NCBI GenBank assembly: GCA_963756545.1
Contig: CAVWNY010000003.1
Span: forward strand, 558,001 to 622,000
Origin: DATFDN01 sp963756545
GTDB lineage: Bacteria > Pseudomonadota > Alphaproteobacteria > Acetobacterales > Acetobacteraceae
Length of the DNA: 64,000 nt
Direction of reading: 5' to 3'
The notes under the pieces are model-generated. The model did no database searches. It was not told the DNA's origin and saw only the letters and a program-made list of their open reading frames with translations. Position numbers and translations under genes: made by a program. Positions 35,715 through 44,124 of the stretch are shown here, piece after piece; position 1 is the stretch's first letter, and each line of letters starts with the position of its first letter.

Positions 35715-36776
35715 ATGGCGACGCTGGAATTGCATGGGCTGCGCAAGAGCTTCGGCGCGACCCCCGTGCTGCATGGCATCGACCTCGCCATGCCGAGCGG
35801 CGAGATGCTGGTGATCGTCGGCGCCTCGGGCTGCGGGAAATCGACCTTGCTGCGCCTCGTCGCGGGGTTGGAACGGCCGAGCGCGGGGCGCGTGGTCCTG
35901 AACGGGCGCGACATCACCACGCTCGATCCGGCGCAGCGCGACATCGCGATGGTGTTCCAGAACTACGCGCTCTATCCGCACATGAGCGTGTTCGACAACA
36001 TGGCCTATGGCCTGCGCATCCGCGGCCTGCCGCGCGCCGAGATCCGCCGCCGGGTGGAGCAGACGGCCGCGCTCCTGGGGCTCGAGGCGCTGCTGGCCCG
36101 CAAGCCGCGCCAGCTTTCGGGCGGGCAGCGCCAGCGCGTCGCGATGGGGCGCGCCACCGTGCGCGAGCCTGCGCTCTTTCTGTTCGACGAGCCGCTGTCG
36201 AACCTCGATGCCAAGCTGCGCGTGCAGATGCGAGCCGAGATCCGGCGCCTGCAGCGCCGGCTGGGGGTGACGAGCCTCTATGTCACGCACGACCAGACCG
36301 AGGCGATGACCTTGGGCGACCGGCTGCTGGTGATGAACCAGGGACGGCCCGCGCAACTCGCGACCCCGATGGAGGTGTTCGAGCGCCCGGCCGACCTGTT
36401 CGTCGCCGGCTTCATCGGGGCGCCCGCGATGAACCTGCTGCCCGCGACGCTGCTGGCCGGCGGTGGCGCGGCGGAGATCGAAGCCCGGGTCCGCCTCGGC
36501 TTCGCCGACGGCAGCCGCCCGGGGATGGAGGGGCGCAAGCTGGTGGTGGGGATCAGGCCCGAGCACCTGCTGCCCGGACCAGGGATCGACCTCGCGATCG
36601 ACCTGGTCGAGCCGCTGGGCTCGGAGACCCTTGTGCATGGCCGCGCGGCGGGCGCGGCCTTGGTCGTGAAACTTCCCGGCCCGCCGCCCGCCACCGAGCG
36701 CCTGTCGGTGCGTCCCGATCCGGCGCACCTGCATGTGTTTGATGCCGAGACCGGGCGGCGGCTAGAGGCGATTTAG
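35715..36776 (+). CDS. ugpC: sn-Glycerol-3-phosphate-type ABC transporter ATP-binding protein UgpC
   Basis: A 353-residue MalK/UgpC-type ATPase. Walker A is GASGCGKST, the signature is LSGGQRQRVAMGRA and Walker B is LFLFDEPLSNLDAKL. The C-terminal regulatory OB-like domain (from about 240) includes GIRPEHLL. It starts one base after ugpE stops, closing the operon. MalK-type ATPases energise several sugar and polyol transporters, so the cargo rests on the UgpB assignment. Confidence 0.92.
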   Translation: MATLELHGLRKSFGATPVLHGIDLAMPSGEMLVIVGASGCGKSTLLRLVAGLERPSAGRVVLNGRDITTLDPAQRDIAMVFQNYALYPHMSVFDNMAYGLRIRGLPRAEIRRRVEQTAALLGLEALLARKPRQLSGGQRQRVAMGRATVREPALFLFDEPLSNLDAKLRVQMRAEIRRLQRRLGVTSLYVTHDQTEAMTLGDRLLVMNQGRPAQLATPMEVFERPADLFVAGFIGAPAMNLLPATLLAGGGAAEIEARVRLGFADGSRPGMEGRKLVVGIRPEHLLPGPGIDLAIDLVEPLGSETLVHGRAAGAALVVKLPGPPPATERLSVRPDPAHLHVFDAETGRRLEAI

Positions 36777-36801
36777 TATATAGTTATATTTGAGATTAAT
36801 G

Positions 36802-36885
36802 CGTCATGCCCGGCGAAGGCCGGACACCCACGCCTTCTGCGCCACCACGAAGACGTGGGTGGCCGGGCCAAACCCGGCCATGACG
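36802..36885. repeat. Dispersed palindromic repeat (family A), copy 3
   Basis: Left arm CGTCATGCCCGGCGAAGGCC and right arm ending GGCCATGACG, with the inner GAAGACGTGGGTGG. It lies directly downstream of ugpC and could act as a bidirectional stop or message end. Confidence 0.7.
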
Positions 36886-36901
36886 AGGAGGGATGGAGCC
36901 G

Positions 36902-37060
36902 TCACGACATCCCCGCGTCGCTCCACCCCGGCGACATCAGGAACTTATCCGCCGTGAGCGGCAAATCGCGCACGCGGATTCGCGTGGCGTTCGCGATCGC
37001 GGCGGCGGCGCCGAGCCAAACCGCGTCGATGTCGCGCCCGTTGGCGTTGGCGGGGATGTG
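36902..37060 (-). pseudogene. C-terminal remnant of a xanthine dehydrogenase-family molybdenum subunit
   Basis: The minus strand reads AAAAIANATRIRVRDLPLTADKFL, split across a frame that ends at 36902. This matches the far C-terminus of molybdopterin-binding large subunits (usual form: AIANAVFxATGxRVRDLPLTxDK). Nothing of the preceding 700 or so residues is present. It is not part of the full-length gene at the left edge of the window, which is 35 kb away and ends differently. It is a leftover from a deleted gene. Confidence 0.55.
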
Positions 37061-37224
37061 GTAGCGGCAAAATCGTGGTTCACGACGTGGCCGAAGCGTG
37101 GGTTCATGAGGTCTTTTCATGCGGAGAGAAGACGCCGAGCATCCGCGTCCCCCGGATTTCCGGTGTCGGCGCGGATCGGCTTGACGTTTACCTCTCGTTC
37201 ATTCGCCCGCTCCATGCTTCAGCC

Positions 37225-38784
37225 ATGGAACACGACGCGGGCGTGCTGCTGGAGGCTGTACGGCATCACCGGGCGGGGCGCCGGGCGGAGGCGGAGGCGA
37301 TCTGCCGGGCCGTGCTGGCGCGTGCGCCCGGCCATCCGCGGGCGTCGTTTCTCGCCGGCCTGATCCGCATGGACGAGAATCGGCTGGACGAGGCGGCGGA
37401 GATGTTCGCCGCGGTCGTGGAACGCGATCCGGGCCACCAGAGCGCGCGGATCAATCTGGCGCGCGCGTTGCTTGGGGCGGGGCGAACCGGTCAGGCGCTC
37501 ACGGCGGCCGAGGCGGGGCTCGATGCCTTCCCCGAGGCGGCCGAACTGCATTTCACCCGCGGCACGGCGTTGAGCGCCGCGGGACGGAGCGACGAAGCGA
37601 TGGCGGCGCTGGCGCGCGCCGTGGCGCTCGATCCCGCTCACGCCGCCGCGTGGCTCAATCTCGGCAATTCCTGCGTCGATCTCGATCGGCTGGAGGAGGC
37701 GGAGCGTCATATCCGAACCGCGCTGCGATTGGCTCCGCTCATGCACGAAGCCCAGGCGAGCCTCGGCTTCGTGCTAGCGTCCCTCGGCCGGCTGGCGGAG
37801 GCGCGCGAGGCTTGCGAGGCCGCCATCGCGCGCGCTCCCGACTTCGCGCAGGCGCATTGGAATCTCGCGACGGCGGCGTTGCTGGCGGGCGACTACGCGA
37901 CGGGGTTCCGCGAATACGAATGGCGCAAGCGTCACGACCGCTTCCGCCAGGACTTCATCGATCTGCCTGGCCGGGCCTGGGAGGGGGAGCCGGTCGAGGG
38001 CCTCGACGTACTGGTTCAAGCCGAGCAGGGTTTGGGCGATACGATCCAACTCAGCCGCTATGTCACGCTGATCGCCGCCCGAGGCGCGCGCGTGACCCTG
38101 GCGTGCGACGGCCGGCTGATCCCGCTGTTGCGCCGCACCCCCGGCCTGCACGCGGCGGTGGACCGCGCCCTGCCTCTGCCCACCTACGATCTCTGGATCG
38201 ACCAGATGAGCCTGCCGCGCATCTTCGCCACCACGCCGAAGACCATTCCCTCGCCCGAAGGCTGGCTCACGCCCGACCCCGCCGCTGTGGCTCGGATGCG
38301 GACGGTGCTGCCGGCCGGCGCGCGCATCGGCATCGTCTGGGCCGGCAATCCGGCGCATTCCAACGACCGGCGGCGCTCGCTGCCGGCGCCGCTCGTCGCG
38401 CGCCTGGCGGCGCTGGGCGGCAGGATGGCGAGCCTGCAGGTCGGGCCGCGATCCGGGGAGGCGGAACTGTTCGGCTTTCGCGACCTCTCGCCGCACCTGA
38501 CCGACTTCGCCACCACCGGAGCCGCGGTGTCCCTGCTGGATCTGGTGGTGTGCGTCGATACCTCGGTCGCCCACGTCGCCGGCGCGCTCGGCAAGGAGGT
38601 GTGGGTGCTCCTGCCGCACGCGCCCGACTGGCGCTGGATGCTGGGCCGTGACGACACGCCCTGGTACCGCTCGATGCGCTTGTTCCGACAGCCCCAGCCG
38701 GGCGACTGGGCCTCGGTGATCGGGACGGTGGCCGGCGCCCTCGTGGCGCGGGTCCGGACCGAGGAACTGACCGGGCCGAATTGA
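37225..38784 (+). CDS. TPR-repeat protein with C-terminal glycosyltransferase-like domain
   Basis: A 519-residue protein. From the ATG at 37225 (MEHDAGVLLEAVRHHRAGR) about six tetratricopeptide repeats fill residues 1-215, each with the pattern of alternating small and aromatic residues (for example AWLNLGNSCVDLDRLEEAERHI). The C-terminal part resembles the ADP-heptose:LPS heptosyltransferase (GT9) fold: VLVQAEQGLGDTIQLSRYV, then GIVWAGNPAHSNDRRRSL and VDTSVAHVAGALGKEVWVLLP. Proteins of this design are common in alphaproteobacteria next to surface-glycan or flagellin-glycosylation genes, but no such neighbours are here. The acceptor is unknown. Confidence 0.82.
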   Translation: MEHDAGVLLEAVRHHRAGRRAEAEAICRAVLARAPGHPRASFLAGLIRMDENRLDEAAEMFAAVVERDPGHQSARINLARALLGAGRTGQALTAAEAGLDAFPEAAELHFTRGTALSAAGRSDEAMAALARAVALDPAHAAAWLNLGNSCVDLDRLEEAERHIRTALRLAPLMHEAQASLGFVLASLGRLAEAREACEAAIARAPDFAQAHWNLATAALLAGDYATGFREYEWRKRHDRFRQDFIDLPGRAWEGEPVEGLDVLVQAEQGLGDTIQLSRYVTLIAARGARVTLACDGRLIPLLRRTPGLHAAVDRALPLPTYDLWIDQMSLPRIFATTPKTIPSPEGWLTPDPAAVARMRTVLPAGARIGIVWAGNPAHSNDRRRSLPAPLVARLAALGGRMASLQVGPRSGEAELFGFRDLSPHLTDFATTGAAVSLLDLVVCVDTSVAHVAGALGKEVWVLLPHAPDWRWMLGRDDTPWYRSMRLFRQPQPGDWASVIGTVAGALVARVRTEELTGPN

Positions 38785-38838
38785 CAGAGGCCCGACCCGA
38801 GGCCGGTAATATCGGCCATATTGTCGGCGGGTGCTCAC

Positions 38839-40011
38839 ATGGACCAACTCGTTCGCCCCGACCCCCTGGCCCGCGCGCGCGACCTCGGCCCGCTGGTGGC
38901 GGATGCGGGCGAGGCGATCGAGCACGACCAGGCGATCCCGCCAGTCCTGCTCGCCGCGCTGCACGAGGCACGGCTGTTCCGCCTGTTGCTGCCGCGCTCG
39001 GCCGAGGGCGAGGAGGTGGCGCCCGGCGCCTATTTTCGCGCCGTGGAGGAGATCGGGCGCCACGACGGGTCGGTTGCGTGGTGCATGTTCGTCGCCAACA
39101 GTTCCGCGCTGCTCGCCGCCTACATGGAACCCTCGACGGCGCGTGCGATCTACGCCGATCCGCGCGGCTCCATCGCCTGGGGACCGCCGGGCGCCGATCG
39201 CGCCCGCGCGGTGCCCGGCGGCTATCGCGTCAGCGGACGCTGGCGTTTCGCGAGCGGCTGCCGTCACGCGACCTGGATGGGCGCGCACTGCATGGTGGAG
39301 GAGCCGGACGGTTCGCTGCGGCCGAACCCGGCGGGGCGGCCCACCATCCGCACGCTGCTGTTTCCCGCCGAACGCGCCACGCTGATCGCCGATTGGAATG
39401 TGATCGGCCTGCGCGGGACCTCCAGCGTGTCTTACACCGTCGAGGATTCGTTCGTGCCCGAGGCGCACAGCTCGACCCGCGAGGACCCGGCGCTCTCGAG
39501 GGAACGCGGGCGGCTGTACGCCTTCCCGCAACAGACATTGTACACGGTGGGTGCGGCGGGCACGGCGCTCGGTCTCGCGCGGGGAATGCTTGATGCCTTC
39601 CTGGCGCTCGCCACTCACAAGACGCCGCGCGCGCTTGCCGGTCCGCTCGCCCGCAATGCGGCGGTCCAGACCGAGTTCGCGCAGGTGGAGGCGAGGGTCG
39701 GGGCGTCGCGCGCCTACCTGCTCGCGACCCTGGACGACATCTGGAATGCGCCCGACCAGCGCGCGCCGGTCGACATTCCGGCCCGCGCGCGCGTCCGCCT
39801 GGCTGCGACGCACGCCATCCAGTGCGCGATCGAGGCGGCCGACTGGACCTATCGCGCGGCCGGCACCGACGCGATCTTCGCCGGCAGCGCCTTCGAGCGG
39901 CGGTTCCGCGACATCCACACCGTCTCCCAGCAGCTCCAGGCGCGAATGGCGAATTTCGAGGCGGTCGGCCGCATCATGATGAGGATCGAGCCGGATTCGC
40001 CGTTCCTATGA
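38839..40011 (+). CDS. Acyl-CoA dehydrogenase-fold flavoprotein (HsaA/HpaB-like monooxygenase group)
   Basis: A 390-residue protein of the acyl-CoA dehydrogenase fold, type 2 C-terminal domain. The ATG at 38839 is preferred to the TTG at 38821. Segments LLLPRSAEGEEVAPGAYFRAVEEIGRHDGSVAWC, then RVSGRWRFASG and TSSVSYTVEDSFVP, match the group that includes flavin-dependent monooxygenases (HsaA, DszC) rather than classical dehydrogenases. These use reduced flavin from a partner reductase, which is not seen here. It converges on the aminotransferase gene with a 6-base 3' overlap. Confidence 0.82.
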   Translation: MDQLVRPDPLARARDLGPLVADAGEAIEHDQAIPPVLLAALHEARLFRLLLPRSAEGEEVAPGAYFRAVEEIGRHDGSVAWCMFVANSSALLAAYMEPSTARAIYADPRGSIAWGPPGADRARAVPGGYRVSGRWRFASGCRHATWMGAHCMVEEPDGSLRPNPAGRPTIRTLLFPAERATLIADWNVIGLRGTSSVSYTVEDSFVPEAHSSTREDPALSRERGRLYAFPQQTLYTVGAAGTALGLARGMLDAFLALATHKTPRALAGPLARNAAVQTEFAQVEARVGASRAYLLATLDDIWNAPDQRAPVDIPARARVRLAATHAIQCAIEAADWTYRAAGTDAIFAGSAFERRFRDIHTVSQQLQARMANFEAVGRIMMRIEPDSPFL

Positions 40012-41292
40012 CGCGACCGCCGCGACGCCCGCGCGGAACGCGGCGAGCACGTCGCGCACATCCGCCTCGGTGTGACACAGCCCGACATAGCACTTGCTAT
40101 CGCTTTTCAGCACGCCATTCGCCCGCACCGCCTCGTTGAACCGGCGCATCTTGGCCGCGTCGCCGCGCAAGGTGGCGCGGTAATCGGCGACCTCACCGGC
40201 TGCGAAGATCACGTCGAACATCACCGGAATGCCGATCACCTGCCCCGTGACGCCGTACTCCCGCAGCAGCGCCGAAAGCCCGTCCATCATGGCGGTTCCG
40301 GTCGCGAAGACCTGCTCGTAGACGCCGGGGCGGCGCAGGATCTCCAGGCATTTCAGCCCGGCGGCCGCGGCGACCGGGTTGCCCGAGAGCGTGCCCACCT
40401 GGGTCAGGAACCGGTCCTCGCCGACCGCGCCCTTGTCGAACAGGCGCATGATGTCCGCGCGCCCCGCAATGGCGGCGAGCGGGAAGCCGCCGCCGATCAC
40501 CTTGCCCAAGGTGCAGATGTCGGGCGTCACGCCGTAGAACGCCTGCGCGCCGCCATAGGCGAAGCGAAAGCCCGTCACGACCTCGTCGAAGATCAGCGGG
40601 ATGCCGTGCGCCTCCGTCGCCCGGCGCAGCGCCTGGAGGAAGTCGGGTTTCGGCGCGATCAGACGCTGGAACGGCTCGAGGATCACGCCCCCCAGCTCGT
40701 CCTTGTGCGCCTCGATCAGCGCAACCGCCGCCTCGGCGTCGTTGAACGGCGCGATCAGCATGTCCTCGGCCACGCCGCGCGGAATTCCAGGGCTGTCGGG
40801 GATCGCGCGCGGGAAGTTGCCGGGGCGCCTCGGGGCGAGCGACATCAGGCTGTAATCGCTCATGCCGTGATAGCCGCCCTCGAACTTCAGGATCTTGTCG
40901 CGTCCGCGGAACGCGCGCGCCAGGCGCATGGCATAGGCATCGGCCTCGGTGCCGGAGCTGACGAAGCGCACCATGTCCGCGCACGCCACCGCGTCCACGA
41001 TCGCGGCGGCGAGGCGGATGCCGGGTTCGCTGTTGGCAAAGAAGGTGCTGCCGCGCCCGACCTGCTCGCGCACCGCGTCCACCACCTCGGGATGGGCGTG
41101 GCCCACGAACATCGGGCCGGAGCCGAGCAGCAAATCGACGTATTCGTTGCCGCTCGCGTCCCACACGCGCGAGCCGCGCCCCTCGGCGATCACCATGTCG
41201 AAGGGCACGTTGCCGAAGCTACCGGCGGGCAGGACGCGGCGGGCGGTCTCGACCAGCGCGGTTTCGCGCTCGTTGCGGGAATGTGCGTTCAT
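40006..41292 (-). CDS. Class III PLP-dependent aminotransferase (HemL-like)
   Basis: A 428-residue HemL-like aminotransferase. The PLP lysine is K264 (CTLGKVIGGGFPLAAIAG), the phosphate loop is SSGTEADAY, and FDEVVTGFR follows. An AGGAGG ribosome site six bases before the ATG at 41292 marks a real start, although the same frame is open upstream through a GNAT domain. It is the second such enzyme in the window; the two differ clearly. Substrate is unknown; a beta-amino acid or a glutamate-1-semialdehyde analogue is possible. Confidence 0.88.
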   Translation of the reverse strand: MNAHSRNERETALVETARRVLPAGSFGNVPFDMVIAEGRGSRVWDASGNEYVDLLLGSGPMFVGHAHPEVVDAVREQVGRGSTFFANSEPGIRLAAAIVDAVACADMVRFVSSGTEADAYAMRLARAFRGRDKILKFEGGYHGMSDYSLMSLAPRRPGNFPRAIPDSPGIPRGVAEDMLIAPFNDAEAAVALIEAHKDELGGVILEPFQRLIAPKPDFLQALRRATEAHGIPLIFDEVVTGFRFAYGGAQAFYGVTPDICTLGKVIGGGFPLAAIAGRADIMRLFDKGAVGEDRFLTQVGTLSGNPVAAAAGLKCLEILRRPGVYEQVFATGTAMMDGLSALLREYGVTGQVIGIPVMFDVIFAAGEVADYRATLRGDAAKMRRFNEAVRANGVLKSDSKCYVGLCHTEADVRDVLAAFRAGVAAVAS

Positions 41293-41949
41293 GATGCCTC
41301 CTGGGCGAGGGCTCGGATCGCGAACATCATAGCCGTCTTGAACGAATTGCCGAATCCCGCCTGATGGCTCGGCTGTCTCGATCGCCGTCGGCTCACCCTC
41401 CGTCCCGATACGAAACAGCAGCTTGCGGACCCCGGGCAGATCCGGGTGCGGTTCGGCGTCCGCCAGCACGCCTCCATTGCGCTCTATCACCCGGCGCGAT
41501 GCCACATTGTCCTCATCGCAGGTGATCAGCAGTTGCGAAAACCCCCGGTCGCGCGCGAGGGGCAGGAGCAGGCCGAGCGCCCGCGTCGCGTGACCGAGAC
41601 CGCGCTTCCACGGCACGACCGCATATCCGATGTGGCCGGAGACATGCGGGGGCAGTTCCTCGGTGCCTGGCTGGTAACGCAGGTTGATCACGCCGCAGAA
41701 TCCGTCATCCCATATCCACAGCACGACGCCGGGGAGGCGCGGCGCCTCGCGGCCGTCCGGGAGCCGGATCACGCCGTCTGTCTCACCCCTCAGGCAAGCC
41801 AGATGGGCGGCAGGATCCTCCGCGATCGCGGCGAGTTCCTCCGCCCTCACGTCGCGCGACGTGTTGGGCGACCAGCCCGCCCGCAATGCGGCGACATACT
41901 CGTCAAGCCGATCGAGGCTGGGCGCGACAAGCTTGGTGCGTGGCGTCAC
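41293..41949 (-). CDS. GNAT-family N-acetyltransferase domain, reading straight into the aminotransferase gene
   Basis: From the ATG at 41949, about 180 residues form a GNAT acetyltransferase: VLWIWDDGFCGVINLRY, HIGYAVVPWKRGLGHATRALGLLLPLA (the acetyl-CoA loop RGLGHATRA) and SRRVIERNGG. After LLFRIGTEGEP the frame continues without a stop through about 36 low-complexity residues into the aminotransferase (one 647-codon frame). Either the stop was lost, or this is a fusion. In another frame the same region ends GFGNSFKTAMMFAIRALAQ with a TGA overlapping the aminotransferase ATG, the look of a vanished upstream gene's 3' end. Confidence 0.7.
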
Positions 41950-42102
41950 GCCAGCTTCTCCCTGCCGTATTACCTATATCTACCAGAGATGCGGCGGGGG
42001 ACGCGAGGCGGAGATGACCTTGGAGGTAATCGCACCGGCACCTCGGCTGATGCTTCATTGCGCCGGGCCGCGGCAGGCCCCACAGCGGAAAGGAGCATCG
42101 AC

Positions 42103-42471
42103 ATGAGGACAGTCAACGAGATCGTCGCCGGTTACATTGCAGCCTGGAACGAGACCGACCCAGGCCGCCGCCGCGACATCATCGCGCGGACGTGGAGCGA
42201 CGAGGGCGGCTATCTCGACGCCCATCGCGGCGGCAACGGACACGCCGAGATCGACGCGATGATCGCCGCCGTGCAAGAGCACTTCCCCGGCTATCGGTTC
42301 CGCCTTTCGAGCGGGATCGAGGCGCACCACGAGCGCGTGCGGTTCAGTTGGTCCGCCGGTGGCACCGAGCAGGCGCCGCTATTCTTCGGCGGCACCGATT
42401 TCGCAATGCTGTCCGAGGATGGCCGCTTGCGTAGCGTGACGGGCTTCACCGACGCGATGCCGAGTGCCTGA
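42103..42471 (+). CDS. SnoaL/NTF2-like family protein
   Basis: A 122-residue NTF2-fold protein. It starts at the ATG at 42103 after an AAAGGAG ribosome site; the frame is open earlier but as a shadow of the GNAT gene. VNEIVAGYIAAWNETDPGRRRDIIARTWSDEGGYLDAHRGGNGH is the family's conserved N-terminal region. Such small pockets act as isomerases, dehydratases or ligand binders. The substrate is unknown. It ends just before a hairpin and the convergent CoA-ligase gene. Confidence 0.78.
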   Translation: MRTVNEIVAGYIAAWNETDPGRRRDIIARTWSDEGGYLDAHRGGNGHAEIDAMIAAVQEHFPGYRFRLSSGIEAHHERVRFSWSAGGTEQAPLFFGGTDFAMLSEDGRLRSVTGFTDAMPSA

Positions 42472-42481
42472 CGTTTGCTTT

Positions 42482-42513
42482 CTCCCCTCTCTCGTCGCGG
42501 CGGGGGAGGGGAG
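42482..42513. terminator. Hairpin between convergent genes (possible bidirectional terminator)
   Basis: Arms CTCCCCTC (42482-42489) and GAGGGGAG (42506-42513) pair perfectly over eight G-C-rich bases with a 16-base loop. It separates the 3' ends of the NTF2-like gene (plus) and the CoA-ligase gene (minus). There is no long T run on either side, so a classical terminator is uncertain. It resembles one half of the family B repeat. Confidence 0.45.
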
Positions 42514-42516
42514 GGA

Positions 42517-44058
42517 TCAGCCGGTGCCCGAGCGTGCCAGATACGCGTCGCGCAGCGCCTTCTTGTAAAGCTTGCCCGTGGGAAGGCGTGGCAGCCTATC
42601 GGCGAAGTCGATCTCCTTGGGGAGTTTGTAGCGTGCCAGGTGCCGCGCCGCGTAGTCCAGCAGCTCGGCCGCCAGCGCCGGGCCGGGCTCGGCGTTCGCG
42701 GCGGGTTCCACCACGGCATGGACGCGCTCCCCCATTTCGGTATCCGGCAGACCGAACACCGCGACGTCGCCCACCCTCGGATGGGCGATCAGCACGTCCT
42801 CGATCTCGCGCGGGTAGATGTTCACTCCGCCTGAGATGATCATGAACGCCTTGCGGTCCGTGAGGAACAGATAACCGTCCGCATCGACGTAACCGACGTC
42901 GCCGAGGGTGCTCCAACCCGGGTGCGCGGGATGCTGCGCGGCGCGGGTGCGTTCGGGATCCTTATGATAGGCGAAGGGCATGGCGTCGCGCTCGAAATAC
43001 ACCAGCCCGGATTCGCCCGTGGGCAATTCCTCCCCGCCCTCGTCACAGATTCGGATGATCCCGACGCGCGCCCGCCCGACCGAACCGGGGCGTTTCAGCC
43101 ATTCGGCGCAGGAGATCACGGTGCGGCCGTTCAATTCCGTGCCGCCGTAGTATTCGTGGATGATCGGTCCCCACCAGTCGATCATCGCGCGCTTCACCTC
43201 GACCGGGCAGGGCGCGGCGGCGTGGATGGCGCAGCGCAGACTCGACAGGTCGAAGCGCGCCCGTTCCGCCGGATCGAGTTTCAGCATGCGCACGAACATC
43301 GTCGGCACGAACTGGCCGTGCGTGACGCGGTATCGCTCGATCAGCGACAGTGCCTCGGCCGCGTCAAAGCGCGGCATCATCAGCACCGTCCCGCCGCATC
43401 GCTGCACCACGAGCGAGAAGGCCAGCGGCGCGGCGTGATACATCGGCGCCGGCGACAAATAGATGGTGTCCCGTCCGAAGCCGTAATCCGCGATCATCTC
43501 GCCGTAGATGGCGTCATCGCTCGGATGCACGTCGCGCAGACGGCGTTGCACGCCCTTCGGCCGCCCCGTGGTGCCCGAGCTGTAGAGCATCAGCTCGCCA
43601 GCCCGCTCGTCCTCCAGCGCTTCTGCGGGAAATCCGGCGACCGCGTGCTCGTATGCCTCCCAGTCCGCGACCGTCCCGTCGGTCATCAGGAATCGCCGGC
43701 AGCGCGGCAACCGCAGGAGCAGCGCGCCGGCGACCTCGGCCTTGGCGGCCGACGAGATGAGCACGCGGGCGTCGCAGTCGTCGATGATGTAGGCGGCTTC
43801 GTCGGCAACGAGGTAGCGGTTGACCGCCGTGAGATAAAGGCCCGAGCGCAGCGCCGCCCACGCGACCTCCAGGAAGCGGATGTTGTTCTCCATGAGCAGC
43901 GCGATGCTGTCGCCGCGCCGCAGTCCCTCCGCGCGCAATAGCCGGGCGAGCCGGTTCGAGCGTTCGTCGAGCGCGCGATAGGTCAGCGTCTCGCCCGTGC
44001 CGGCGTGGATCACCGCCGGGTGGTCCGGGCGCGCGCGGGCCTGATCGCCGATGTACAT
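42517..44058 (-). CDS. AMP-binding acyl-CoA ligase (fatty-acyl-CoA synthetase type)
   Basis: A 513-residue adenylate-forming enzyme. The ATG at 44058 (MYIGDQARARPDHPAVIH) is chosen; the longer open frame to 44526 lies opposite the start of the divergent acyl-CoA dehydrogenase. The P-loop is YSSGTTGRPKGV, the adenylate motif is YYGGTELNG and the C-terminal catalytic lysine is in LPTGKLYKK. It activates a carboxylic acid to its CoA thioester. The 66-base gap to the divergent dehydrogenase probably holds both promoters. Confidence 0.88.
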   Translation of the reverse strand: MYIGDQARARPDHPAVIHAGTGETLTYRALDERSNRLARLLRAEGLRRGDSIALLMENNIRFLEVAWAALRSGLYLTAVNRYLVADEAAYIIDDCDARVLISSAAKAEVAGALLLRLPRCRRFLMTDGTVADWEAYEHAVAGFPAEALEDERAGELMLYSSGTTGRPKGVQRRLRDVHPSDDAIYGEMIADYGFGRDTIYLSPAPMYHAAPLAFSLVVQRCGGTVLMMPRFDAAEALSLIERYRVTHGQFVPTMFVRMLKLDPAERARFDLSSLRCAIHAAAPCPVEVKRAMIDWWGPIIHEYYGGTELNGRTVISCAEWLKRPGSVGRARVGIIRICDEGGEELPTGESGLVYFERDAMPFAYHKDPERTRAAQHPAHPGWSTLGDVGYVDADGYLFLTDRKAFMIISGGVNIYPREIEDVLIAHPRVGDVAVFGLPDTEMGERVHAVVEPAANAEPGPALAAELLDYAARHLARYKLPKEIDFADRLPRLPTGKLYKKALRDAYLARSGTG

Positions 44059-44124
44059 ACCGGTTCTCCGATTTGCCGGCCAGTATCGGTCGCTCGTAGG
44101 ATCGCGCCAAGCGGGGGAACGACA

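Noticed and set aside
41289..41477. Short frame ending in GFGNSFKTAMMFAIRALAQ with an ATGA overlap with the aminotransferase
   Set aside because: It looks like a gene's last residues but the start lies inside the GNAT gene, and no family was recognised, so it is only mentioned in the read-through finding.
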